This document shows, in pieces, positions 11,641-19,921 of a DNA stretch of 64,000 bases. The stretch covers positions 1,798,001-1,862,000 of the forward strand of contig OZ251446.1 of the NCBI GenBank assembly GCA_965242495.1, written 5' to 3'. Source of the stretch: CBDESN01 sp965242495. GTDB taxonomy: Bacteria > Pseudomonadota > Alphaproteobacteria > MPNO01. The notes beneath the pieces were generated by a model. The model saw nothing but the letters and a program-made list of their open reading frames with translations, searched no databases and was not told the DNA's origin. The translations under genes were made by a program, and so were the position numbers. Positions within the stretch are counted from its first letter, which is position 1. Every line of letters begins with the position of its first letter.

Positions 11641-12120
11641 CGGGCGAATATGGGACGGCGGGCCGGCGGGCGCCAGTTCGGAATCCGCTTGGAGTCCGTT
11701 GGCCTTCCCCTCTTCCGTCATTCCCGCGAAAAAGCGTGTGAAAAAATCCCGAAACGTCCGCGTGGGCGTTGGTTTAGCCGACTGAGCGCGCGAAATCCCC
11801 GGGCGCGTGGAGCCTGCCCCCGCGAAAGCGGGGGAATGACGAGGGAGGCCTGTGACGACGGCCCGAGGGAGACCGTCGCGGCCCCCCCCCCCTCGTCATT
11901 CCCGCGAAAGCGGGAATCCATATTCGTGTCTCGATTCTTGTTTCCGTGGGGACGAAGGGCCTGTGCCGTCGGCTCGAGGCGGACGCCAAGGACCCGTCCT
12001 TTCCCGCCATGGATTCCCGCTTTCGCGGAGCCTGCCCCCGGCCCGACCGGGGGAATGACGAGTCGTCGGCGTACCCGCCCTCGAGCCGATGGCCTTCCCC
12101 CCTCCGTCATTCCCGCGAAA
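11641..12120 (+). repeat. Mosaic palindromic repeat cluster
   Basis: No gene is evident. The stretch holds several copies of the 20-bp palindrome ATTCCCGCGAAAGCGGGAAT (near 11720, 11900, 12105) in both orientations. They are joined by recurring spacer words such as CCTCGAGCCGA and GGACCCGTCCTTTCC. It also contains the 110-130 bp element that starts GCGTGTGAA and ends GGAGCCTGCCCCCGCG (about 11733-11838) and an 11-C homopolymer at 11882-11892. It ends at the left end of an insertion sequence. Confidence 0.85.
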
Positions 12121-13699
12121 GAGCGTGTGAAGGAATCTTGGCGTTCGTTAGGGATAGGACCCTGCCGGTTCGGTGTGGCGGTCGTGCGGCGGCGGCGGGT
12201 TAGGGCGTTGGGTGGTGGGTTCGTCCGGCGCGGCGGCGGTCGTGCGCGGCGGCGGGTTTCAAGCCGCTCCCGGCATGGGTCGGGCAAGGGGCGGGGCGGC
12301 GGCAGGGCGGGTTGCGATGCTCATCCGGCCATACAGGCGAGCCGATGACCGCGCCACAGATTGTGCGCCAGAGCGTGCAGCAACGCCACCGCCCGCACCT
12401 TGGCAAGCCCGCGGACCACAAGGCGGCCCAATCCCCGTTGCTTGACGACGCCATTGACCCCCTCGACCCTCATGCGACGACGATAGATCGTTTGCCCCGC
12501 CTCGCTCGCCATGCGGGCGCGCCAAGCCTGCAACGCAACCGGTTCGCCGGCGCGTCCGCGTTCACGACGGCGCACGCTCTCGGCCTTCGCCGCCTGTTTC
12601 ACCGGAGCCGGCGGCGTGTAAACCTCCACCCCCTTCCCACCCAACGCCAGCACGTCCTTGCGCGCGGCATAGCGCGTATCCGCCAGCAAGCGCGCCGGGC
12701 GCGCGCCATAGCGCCGCTCGATCTGCTCAACCATCGAACCCGCCAAACCCGCGTCGTTGCGACGATCCGTCTCCTGGACCCCCACAATGACGTGACTATC
12801 GGTGCTCACCGCCAATTGGAGATTGTACCCCGCCCCCACACCGCCGTCGGCAAACCGCATCCGGCGCGCCTGCGCATCCGTCGTCGAGACCTTCGGCCCC
12901 GGCTTCTTCTTCTCCGCCTTCTTGTGCGTCCGAGACCGCCCCGCCTTCTCCGCGCGCAACGCCGCAAGCTGTTTCCGCGCCGCCGCAACCTTCTCCGCAA
13001 GCTCGCGTTCGGCCCGCGCCCGCGCCGCGCGAAGACGCCGCGACCCGGCCGCCGGATCGCTCGCCAACTCCGACCTCAGCGCCGCAACCCGTTCCCGCGC
13101 CGCCGCCTCGTAGCCCGACAAACCCCGCTCGCCGCGAAACGAACCCGAACCCGCGCTCGCTCGAACCTTCGTCCCGTCAACCGCCACCTCCTCCAAACTC
13201 ACCATCCCCGACGCCACAAGCGCCGCAACCTGCTCGCTCAATAGACCATCCAGCACAGCCCCATGCCCACCCCGGAAATCGCTCAGACCATGGTAGTTCA
13301 CTCGCACACCTCCACACAGCCACCGATACGCCATGTCACTCTCGCACAGATGCGCAAGACGACGCGCCGAACCCACTCCCTCCAACGTCGCGTACAGCCA
13401 CAACGCCAACAAAACCGCAGGGTCCGCCGCAGGCCGACCCGAACCATGCTCACGAGAACCGATCCGCGCATAAAACGCGCTCAGATCCATGCCCGACACG
13501 AAACCCCAAACCACACGCGCCCGATGATCCGGCGCAAGCGTCCCATCCAAATCCACCATCCGCCACTCCAACTGATGACGATCCGGGCGCATGCAGCGAG
13601 CACCTCCCACAACCGACATAACAACCCTCCCTCACAAACCAACGACCAACCCACAGAATCACGACCCATCCCAAACGCCAAGGGGTTCTTCACACGCTC
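12121..13699 (-). mobile_element. IS1182-like insertion sequence, copy 1
   Basis: A 1.58-kb element with one transposase gene. Its ends are imperfect inverted repeats: GAGCGTGTGAAGGAATCTTG on the left and, on the other strand from the right, GAGCGTGTGAAGAACCCCTT. GAAA occurs directly outside both ends (12117-12120 and 13700-13703), consistent with a 4-bp target duplication in the loop of the intergenic palindrome. A second copy lies at 17772-19351 with only scattered differences, so both inserted or were duplicated recently. The family name rests on the transposase. Confidence 0.85.
12321..13619 (-). CDS. IS1182-like DDE transposase (copy 1)
   Basis: Transposase of 432 residues. The N-terminal DUF772-type region (VLLALWLYATLEGVGSARRL, LCGGVRVNYHGLSDFR) precedes a DDE catalytic domain. 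Candidate acidic residues are D in VDGTKVRASAGS, D in VSTDSHVIVGVQE and E in RVEGVNGVVKQRG. A charged Arg/Lys/Ala-rich insertion between the first and second motifs (about 180-240) is likely helical. The frame is intact, so the element may be active. The start could also be the Met ten residues in. It differs from copy 2 by few residues (for example F for L in SAFYAR, V for M in KDVLALGG). Confidence 0.9.
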   Translation of the reverse strand: MSVVGGARCMRPDRHQLEWRMVDLDGTLAPDHRARVVWGFVSGMDLSAFYARIGSREHGSGRPAADPAVLLALWLYATLEGVGSARRLAHLCESDMAYRWLCGGVRVNYHGLSDFRGGHGAVLDGLLSEQVAALVASGMVSLEEVAVDGTKVRASAGSGSFRGERGLSGYEAAARERVAALRSELASDPAAGSRRLRAARARAERELAEKVAAARKQLAALRAEKAGRSRTHKKAEKKKPGPKVSTTDAQARRMRFADGGVGAGYNLQLAVSTDSHVIVGVQETDRRNDAGLAGSMVEQIERRYGARPARLLADTRYAARKDVLALGGKGVEVYTPPAPVKQAAKAESVRRRERGRAGEPVALQAWRARMASEAGQTIYRRRMRVEGVNGVVKQRGLGRLVVRGLAKVRAVALLHALAHNLWRGHRLACMAG

Positions 13700-14031
13700 G
13701 AAAGCGGGAATGACGAGAGAGGGGGCCGCGACGGCCTCCCTCGGGCCGTCGCTACAAGCCTCTCCCGTCATTCCCACGCGCCCGGGAATTTCGCGCGCTT
13801 GGTCGGCTGAACCGACGCCCACGCGGACGTCTCGGGATTTCTTCACACGCTCGAAAGCGGGAATCCATTTCGGACGAAACCTCCTCACTGTGGGTGAATT
13901 TTATAGATAAACAGGTTCGTATATGAGCCCCAAATGATCGCCATGCCAGCCAGAACGCCGCGAGCGGACGCGCCGGGCGGCGATGCCGGCCCGATGAGCC
14001 GCACGCCCCGCGCGCCCGAACCGAGGCGCCG
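13700..14031 (+). repeat. Repeat cluster right of IS copy 1, with a short AT-rich stretch
   Basis: 13700-13880 holds palindromic repeat pieces and an inverted copy of the 110-130 bp spacer element ending in CTTCACACGCTCGAAAGCGG. 13885-13935 is unusually AT-rich (GAATTTTATAGATAAAC) and could be a promoter remnant, but no gene starts after it on either strand. The remainder to 14031 shows nothing recognisable. Confidence 0.7.
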
Positions 14032-14832
14032 TCACCCGGCGCGGGCGCTCGCCTCGTCGCGGAGCGCGCCCACGGCGTCGCATAGCCGGCGCAGGTCGCC
14101 CTCGCGCGACAGCCGGTGGTCGCCGTCCTTGATCAGGGACACGCGCACGTCCGCAGACAGCAACCGCTCCGCCAGCCGCGTCGAGAACGTCCACGGCACG
14201 TCCGCGTCGCCCATGCCGTGAAGGAGCCGGACCGGGCAATGGATCGCGATCGGCCGGTCGAGCAGCAGATGCGCGCGCGCCTCCTCGATCAGACGCAAGG
14301 TGACCGGGGGCGCCTCCTCGCCCTCCTCGCCCTCCGCTTCCCCGGAAGGCGGGCGATGGACGCCGTCGCGGCGGAGCGCCTCGCGGACCTCCGGGGCGAA
14401 GCGCGACCACATCAGCTCCTCGGTGAAGTCGGGCGCCGCGGCGACGCCGACCAGACCGGCGACGCGGGCCGGCCGGCGCAGCGCCGCCAGCAGCATGATC
14501 CAGCCGCCCATCGACGACCCGACGACGATCTGCGGCCCTTCCGTCAACTCGTCCAGCGCCGCGACCGCATCCTCCGCCCAGCGTCCGATCGTCCCGTCCG
14601 CGAACGCGCCCGACGACTCGCCGTGGCCGAGATAGTCGAACCGCACGAATCCCGCGCCCGCGTCGCGGCAGAACGCATCCAGGGCGGTCGCCTTGGCCCC
14701 GGTCATGTCCGAGCGGAAGCCGCCGAGAAAGATCACCCCCGGCGCGCGACCGCCGCGTTTGCGATAGGCGATTGTCGCCCCGTCGGGGCGTGATAGTATC
14801 CGCGCCGGCGCGAGGACCGTCTCGTCCTTCAT
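14032..14832 (-). CDS. Alpha/beta hydrolase
   Basis: Serine hydrolase of 266 residues with an alpha/beta fold, closest in feel to the ABHD10-type group of alphaproteobacteria. The nucleophile elbow is VGSSMGGWI, the strand before it carries FDYLGHGESSG, and the C-terminal acid and histidine lie in LLHGMGDADVPW and IKDGDHRLS. The substrate is unknown. A Glu-rich loop (EAEGEEGEEA, about 165-180) interrupts the cap region. The ATG at 14832 is 21 bp from the divergent glycosyltransferase start, so the two genes must have overlapping control regions. Confidence 0.9.
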   Translation of the reverse strand: MKDETVLAPARILSRPDGATIAYRKRGGRAPGVIFLGGFRSDMTGAKATALDAFCRDAGAGFVRFDYLGHGESSGAFADGTIGRWAEDAVAALDELTEGPQIVVGSSMGGWIMLLAALRRPARVAGLVGVAAAPDFTEELMWSRFAPEVREALRRDGVHRPPSGEAEGEEGEEAPPVTLRLIEEARAHLLLDRPIAIHCPVRLLHGMGDADVPWTFSTRLAERLLSADVRVSLIKDGDHRLSREGDLRRLCDAVGALRDEASARAG

Positions 14833-14853
14833 GGCCTGGATGCGAGTCGTCCG

Positions 14854-16065
14854 GTGGTTCCAGCCTCCCGTAACCTTATCGTCTCCGCATCGGGCGCGGA
14901 AGCGCGCCCCGCGGTCGTGCTCCAGGTCGTCCCCCGCCTCGAGGCCGGCGGCGTCGAACGCGGCGCCGTCGACGTAGCCGCCGCCATCGTCGAAGCCGGC
15001 GGCGTCGCCCTGGTCGCGTCGGCCGGCGGGCCGATGGCGCGCGACGTCGAGCGCGCCGGCGGCCGCCACATGGCCCTGCCCGCGGACAGCAAGAACCCCC
15101 TGACGATGCAGGCCAACGCGCGGCGCCTCCGCCGCATCCTCGGCCGCCACGGGGTGGACGTCGTCCACGCCCGCAGCCGCGCGCCGGCATGGAGCGCCCT
15201 CCTGGCGACGCGCCCTCTCTTGGCGACGCGCCCGGCGCCGGCCCGCTTCGTCACCACCTTCCACGGCTTCTACGGCGCGTCCAACCGGGCGAAGCGGCTG
15301 TATAATTCGGTCATGGCGCGCGGCGAGCGCGTGATCGCGATCTCCCGGTTCATCGGCGACCACGCGCGGGCGGTCTACGGCCTCGACCCCGAACGGCTGC
15401 GGATCGTCCCGCGCGGGGTCGACCTGGAGGCCTTCGCCCCGGCCGCGGTGTCGCCGGACCGGATCGGCCGGCTGGCCGGCGCATGGCGGCTGACCGACGG
15501 CGCGCCCGTCGTCATGCTGCCGGGCCGGCTGACGCGGTGGAAGGGGCAGCACGTGCTGCTCGAAGCCTTCGCCCGGCTCGGCCGGCCCGACGCGCATTGC
15601 CTGCTGGTCGGCGGCGGCAAGGACCGGGGCCGCTATCGCCGCGACCTGCTCGCCCAGCTGTCGCGCGCCGGCATCGCATCGTCCGTCCGCATCACCGGGC
15701 ATTGCGACGACATGCCGGCGGCGTACATGCTGGCCGACGTGGTGGTGTCGGCCTCGATCGAGGCCGAGGCGTTCGGCCGCGTCGCCGCCGAAGCCCAGGC
15801 GATGGGCCGGCCGATCGTCGCCACCGACCATGGCGGGGCGCGCGAGACCGTGCTTCCCGGCCGCACCGGCTGGCTGGTGGCGCCCGGCGACCCGGCCTCG
15901 ATGGCCGCGGCCCTGGACCGGGCGCTCGCGATGCCGGCGGCGCAGCGCGAGACGATGGCCCGGCGCGCGGCGGCGCACGTCCGCGCCAACTTCACGCGCG
16001 AGCGCATGTGCGCCCGGACGCTCGACGTCTACCGCGAGCTGCTGCGCCCGCCCGCCGCGCCGTGA
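14854..16065 (+). CDS. Glycosyltransferase family 4
   Basis: GT-B fold retaining glycosyltransferase of 403 residues, probably acting in surface polysaccharide or LPS synthesis. The N-terminal domain shows VLQVVPRLEAGGVERGAVDV. The C-terminal domain shows the nucleotide-sugar site VVMLPGRLTRWKGQ and the EX7E motif in EAEAFGRVAAEAQAMG followed by GRPIVATDHGG. The GTG at 14854 is the likely start; no in-frame ATG lies upstream before a stop. Its stop overlaps the GTG of a family 9 glycosyltransferase, so the two are probably cotranslated. Donor and acceptor cannot be named. Confidence 0.9.
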   Translation: MVPASRNLIVSASGAEARPAVVLQVVPRLEAGGVERGAVDVAAAIVEAGGVALVASAGGPMARDVERAGGRHMALPADSKNPLTMQANARRLRRILGRHGVDVVHARSRAPAWSALLATRPLLATRPAPARFVTTFHGFYGASNRAKRLYNSVMARGERVIAISRFIGDHARAVYGLDPERLRIVPRGVDLEAFAPAAVSPDRIGRLAGAWRLTDGAPVVMLPGRLTRWKGQHVLLEAFARLGRPDAHCLLVGGGKDRGRYRRDLLAQLSRAGIASSVRITGHCDDMPAAYMLADVVVSASIEAEAFGRVAAEAQAMGRPIVATDHGGARETVLPGRTGWLVAPGDPASMAAALDRALAMPAAQRETMARRAAAHVRANFTRERMCARTLDVYRELLRPPAAP

Positions 16066-16988
16066 CCCGACGCATCCTGGTGATCAAGCATGGCGCGCTG
16101 GGCGATTTCGTGCTGGCGCTGGGCGCGTTCGCGGCGATCCGGGCGGCGCATCCCGGGGCGGCCGCGCGAATCGCGCTGCTGACGACCGCGCCGTTCGAAC
16201 GCCTGGCCGCGGCGAGCGGCTATTTCGACGACGTCTGGATCGACGACCGGGCGCCGCCCTTCGCCCTCCTCGCCGCCGCCCGGCTCCGCCGCCGGCTGCG
16301 GGCGGCCCGGTTCGACTTCGTCTACGACCTCCAGACCTCGCAACGCACCGGCTGGTACTACCGGCTGATGGGCCCGGGACGACGCCCGCCCTGGTCGGGC
16401 GTCGCGCGCGGCTGCTCCCACCCGCATGACGACCCCGGGCGGGGCGCGATGCATACGGTCGAGCGCCTGCGCGGCCAGCTGCGCCGCGCCGGGATCGCCG
16501 ACACGCCGCCGGCGGACCTGTCCTGGATCGACGCCGACGTCTCCCGGTTCGGCCTGGAATCGCCCTGCCTGCTGCTGATCCCCGGATCGTCGCCCGGGCA
16601 TCCGCGGAAGCGCTGGCCGGCGGAGCGCTACGCCGCGCTCGCCCGCCATTGGTCCGCGCGCGGGGCCGTCGCCATCGTCGGGGCGGACGCCGAACGGCCG
16701 CTCGCCGAACGGATTCGCGCCGCCTGCCCCGGCGCGCGGAGCCTGGTCGGCGAGACCGGGCTCGAAGACCTCGCCGGGCTCGCCCGCTTCGCCGCCGGGG
16801 CGGTGGGGAACGACACCGGGCCGATGCATCTGATCGCCGCCGCCGGGTGTCCGTCGCTGACGCTGTTCTCGTCCCATTCGGACCCGGCCCTGGCGCGGCC
16901 GCAGGGCGATGCGGTCTCCGTTCTGCGCCGCGACGATCTGGCCGACCTCCCGGTCTCCGAGGTCGTCGCCGCCTTGCGATTGCGCTAG
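16062..16988 (+). CDS. Glycosyltransferase family 9 (heptosyltransferase-like)
   Basis: GT-B glycosyltransferase of 308 residues related to ADP-heptose:LPS heptosyltransferases. The start motif RRILVIKHGALGDFVLALG is typical, followed by FVYDLQTSQRT, LLIPGSSPGHPRKRWPAERY and the C-terminal GNDTGPMHLIAAAGCP motif that binds the donor. The GTG at 16062 overlaps the previous stop (GTGA). It probably extends the LPS core together with the family 4 enzyme. The final 23 bases of the gene recur exactly 2.9 kb downstream, just before thrS. Confidence 0.9.
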   Translation: MTRRILVIKHGALGDFVLALGAFAAIRAAHPGAAARIALLTTAPFERLAAASGYFDDVWIDDRAPPFALLAAARLRRRLRAARFDFVYDLQTSQRTGWYYRLMGPGRRPPWSGVARGCSHPHDDPGRGAMHTVERLRGQLRRAGIADTPPADLSWIDADVSRFGLESPCLLLIPGSSPGHPRKRWPAERYAALARHWSARGAVAIVGADAERPLAERIRAACPGARSLVGETGLEDLAGLARFAAGAVGNDTGPMHLIAAAGCPSLTLFSSHSDPALARPQGDAVSVLRRDDLADLPVSEVVAALRLR

Positions 16989-17771
16989 CCGCGCCAAGGA
17001 TCCGTCGTTCCCCCGAAAGAGCGTGTGAAATCCCCGAGCGCACGGAGCCTGCCCCCGCGAAAGCGGGGAAATGACGAGGGAGGCCCGTGACGACGCCCCG
17101 AGGGAGGCCGTCGCGGCCCCCCCCCTCGTCATTCCCGCGAAAAGCGGGAATCCAGGGCCGGAAAGGACGGGTCCTCGGCGTCCCGCCTCGAGCCGACGTC
17201 ACAGGCCCTTCGTCCCCATGGAAGCCGGAAGCGGGATCGGCCCCCCCCCCTCCGTCATTCCCGCGAAAGCGGGAATCCAGGGCCGGAAAGGACGGGTCCT
17301 TGGCGTCCGCCTCGAGCCGACACAGGCCCTTCGTCCCCATGGAAGCCGGAAGCGGGATCGGCGCCCCCCCCTCCGTCATTCCCGCGAAAGCGGGAATCCA
17401 GGGCGGGCAAGAACGGGTCCTCGGCGTCCCGCCTCGAGCCGACGTCACAGGCCCTTCGTCCCCATGGAAGCCGGAAGCGGGATCGCCCCCCCCTTCCGTC
17501 ATTCCCGCGAAAGCGGGAATCCAGGGCCGGAAAGGACGGGTCCTTGGCGTCCGCCTCGAGCCGACACAGGCCCTTCGTCCCCACGGAAGCAGGAAGCGGG
17601 ATCGCCCCCCCCTTCCGTCATTCCCGCGAAAGAGCATGTGAAGAAATCCCGACATGTCCGCGTGGGCGTCGGTTCAGACAAGGGGGCCTGTGACGACGGC
17701 CCGAGGGAGGCCGGCGGCCGAGGCGGATACGCCCAAGGACTCGTCCCTTCCCGCCATGGATTCCCGCTTTC
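16989..17771 (+). repeat. Repeat cluster with a four-unit tandem array (17129-17640)
   Basis: A gene-free block left of IS copy 2. The palindrome begins at 17129, 17255, 17376, 17499 and 17618, giving four tandem units of about 119-126 bp. Unit types alternate: a (CTCGGCGTCCCGCCTCGAGC, with GACGTCACAGG) and b (CTTGGCGTCCGCCTCGAGC, with GACACAGG), in the order a, b, a, b. Each unit ends in a run of C. 17013-17060 and 17620-17690 hold shortened copies of the GAGCGTGTGAA element. Confidence 0.85.
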
Positions 17772-19351
17772 GAGCGTGTGAAGGAATCTTGGCGTTCGTT
17801 CGGGATAGGACCCTGCCGGTTCGGTGTGGCGGTCGTGCGGCGGCGGCGGGTTAGGGCGTTGCGTGGTGGGTTCGTCCGGCGCGGCGGCGGTCGTGCGCGG
17901 CGGCGGGTTTCAAGCCGCTCCCGGCATGGGTCGGGCAAGGGGCGGGGCGGCGGCAGGGCGGGTTGCGATGCTCATCCGGCCATACAGGCGAGCCGATGAC
18001 CGCGCCACAGATTGTGCGCCAGAGCGTGCAGCAACGCCACCGCCCGCACCTTGGCAAGCCCGCGGACCACAAGGCGGCCCAATCCCCGTTGCTTGACGAC
18101 GCCATTGACCCCCTCGACCCTCATGCGACGACGATAGATCGTTTGCCCCGCCTCGCTCGCCATGCGGGCGCGCCAAGCCTGCAACGCAACCGGTTCGCCG
18201 GCGCGTCCGCGTTCACGACGGCGCACGCTCTCGGCCTTCGCCGCCTGTTTCACCGGAGCCGGCGGCGTGTAAACCTCCACCCCCTTCCCACCCAACGCCA
18301 GCATGTCCTTGCGCGCGGCATAGCGCGTATCCGCCAGCAAGCGCGCCGGGCGCGCGCCATAGCGCCGCTCGATCTGCTCAACCATCGAACCCGCCAAACC
18401 CGCGTCGTTGCGACGATCCGTCTCCTGGACCCCCACAATGACGTGACTATCGGTGCTCACCGCCAATTGGAGATTGTACCCCGCCCCCACGCCGCCGTCG
18501 GCAAACCGCATCCGGCGCGCCTGCGCATCCGTCGTCGAGACCTTCGGCCCCGGCTTCTTCTTCTCCGCCTTCTTGTGCGTCCGAGACCGCCCCGCCTTCT
18601 CCGCGCGCAACGCCGCAAGCTGTTTCCGCGCCGCCGCAACCTTCTCCGCAAGCTCGCGTTCGGCCCGCGCCCGCGCCGCGCGAAGACGCCGCGACCCGGC
18701 CGCCGGATCGCTCGCCAACTCCGACCTCAGCGCCGCAACCCGTTCCCGCGCCGCCGCCTCGTAGCCCGACAAGCCCCGCTCGCCGCGAAACGAACCCGAA
18801 CCCGCGCTCGCTCGAACCTTCGTCCCGTCAACCGCCACCTCCTCCAAACTCACCATCCCCGACGCCACAAGCGCCGCAACCTGCTCGCTCAAAAGACCAT
18901 CCAGCACAGCCCCATGCCCACCCCGGAAATCGCTCAGACCATGGTAGTTCACTCGCACACCACCACACAGCCACCGATACGCCATGTCACTCTCGCACAG
19001 ATGCGCAAGACGACGCGCCGAACCCACTCCCTCCAACGTCGCGTACAGCCACAACGCCAACAAAACCGCAGGGTCCGCCGCAGGCCGACCCGAACCATGC
19101 TCACGAGAACCGATCCGCGCATATAACGCGCTCAGATCCATGCCCGACACGAAACCCCAAACCACTCGCGCTCGATGATCCGGCGCAAGCGTCCCATCCA
19201 AATCCACCATCCGCCACTCCAACTGATGACGATCCGGGCGCATGCAGCGAGCACCTCCCACAACCGACATAACAACCCTCCCTCTCAAACCAACGAACAA
19301 ACCCACAGAATCACGACCCATCCCAAACGCCAAGAGTTTCTTCACACGCTC
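17772..19351 (-). mobile_element. IS1182-like insertion sequence, copy 2
   Basis: Second copy of the insertion sequence, 1.58 kb, same orientation as copy 1 and nearly identical. The flanks differ in kind from those of copy 1: TTTC lies outside the left end (17768-17771) and GAAA outside the right end (19352-19355). The two sides therefore belong to palindromes of opposite orientation and show no direct target duplication. This suggests recombination after insertion. Confidence 0.85.
17972..19270 (-). CDS. IS1182-like DDE transposase (copy 2)
   Basis: A 432-residue transposase with the same DDE residues and charged insertion as copy 1 and an intact frame. The start at 19270 matches copy 1; the open frame continues upstream into repeat DNA but that part is not coding. 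Silent and conservative differences (L in SALYAR, M in KDMLALGG) separate the copies. Confidence 0.9.
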   Translation of the reverse strand: MSVVGGARCMRPDRHQLEWRMVDLDGTLAPDHRARVVWGFVSGMDLSALYARIGSREHGSGRPAADPAVLLALWLYATLEGVGSARRLAHLCESDMAYRWLCGGVRVNYHGLSDFRGGHGAVLDGLLSEQVAALVASGMVSLEEVAVDGTKVRASAGSGSFRGERGLSGYEAAARERVAALRSELASDPAAGSRRLRAARARAERELAEKVAAARKQLAALRAEKAGRSRTHKKAEKKKPGPKVSTTDAQARRMRFADGGVGAGYNLQLAVSTDSHVIVGVQETDRRNDAGLAGSMVEQIERRYGARPARLLADTRYAARKDMLALGGKGVEVYTPPAPVKQAAKAESVRRRERGRAGEPVALQAWRARMASEAGQTIYRRRMRVEGVNGVVKQRGLGRLVVRGLAKVRAVALLHALAHNLWRGHRLACMAG

Positions 19352-19864
19352 GAAAGCGGGAATCCAGGGCCGGCAAGAACGGGTCCTCGGCGTCCCGCCT
19401 CGAGCCGACGTCACAGGCCCTTCGTCCCCATGGAAGCCGGAAGCGGGATCGCCCCCCCTTCCGTCATTCCCGCGAAAGCGGGAATCCAGGGCCGGAAAGG
19501 ACGGGTCCTTGGCGTCCGCCTCGAGCCGACACAGGCCCTTCGTCCCCACGGAAGCAGGAAGCGGGACACGAATATGGATTCCCGCTTTCGCGGGAATGAC
19601 GGAGAGGGGGGCGTATCCTCCTCGAGCCGATGGCCCTCCTGGAGCCGTCGGCGCCCCCTCCCCGTCATTCCCGCAAAGAACGGGTCCTTGCCGTCCCGCC
19701 TCGAGCCGACGTCACAGGCCCTTCGTCCCCATGGAAGCCGGAAGCGGGATACGGATATGGAAGGGTTGGCGTATCCGCCTCGAGCCGATGGCCTTCCCGG
19801 GGCGTCGGCGCAAGCCCCCTCGTCATCCCCGCGAAAGCGGGGAATCCATTTCGGGCGAAGCCTT
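19352..19864 (+). repeat. Repeat cluster between IS copy 2 and thrS
   Basis: No gene is evident. One further a-type and one b-type unit of the tandem array follow the insertion sequence (about 19352-19560). Palindrome copies follow in both orientations up to the boundary word AATCCATTTCGGGCGAAGCC at 19841-19860. The insertion sequence thus interrupts what was probably one longer array. Confidence 0.8.
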
Positions 19865-19887
19865 GTCGCCGCCTTGCGATTGCGCTA
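19865..19887 (+). repeat. 23-bp copy of the 3' end of the upstream glycosyltransferase gene
   Basis: These 23 bases (beginning GTCGCCGCCTTGCGATTG) are identical to 16965-16987, the last codons and the first base(s) of the stop of the family 9 glycosyltransferase gene. Together the two copies flank the whole 2.9-kb block of repeats and IS copy 2 as direct repeats. Confidence 0.85.
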
Positions 19888-19921
19888 AAGCCCCGGCGGC
19901 ATCGATTTCCGGGGCAGGACG

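Noticed and set aside
11641..11721. N-terminal extension of the exporter ATPase
   Set aside because: The extra 27 residues would be read from an intergenic palindromic repeat, and the ABC domain starts directly after the ATG at 11640.
12312..13244. An Arg/His-rich frame opposite the transposase gene, present in both IS copies
   Set aside because: It is antisense to the transposase, has extreme composition, and appears only because the IS is duplicated.
17129..17640. CRISPR array
   Set aside because: Repeats are regularly spaced, but the spacers are nearly identical to each other and to spacers elsewhere, the repeat is a symmetric palindrome with a 4-nt loop, and no cas genes are present.
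17071..17781. Proteins with VIPAKAGIQG- or SRFRGND-like sequences encoded in the repeat clusters
   Set aside because: They are translations of the palindromic repeats and spacers, occur in both orientations, and have no ribosome-binding sites or conserved length.
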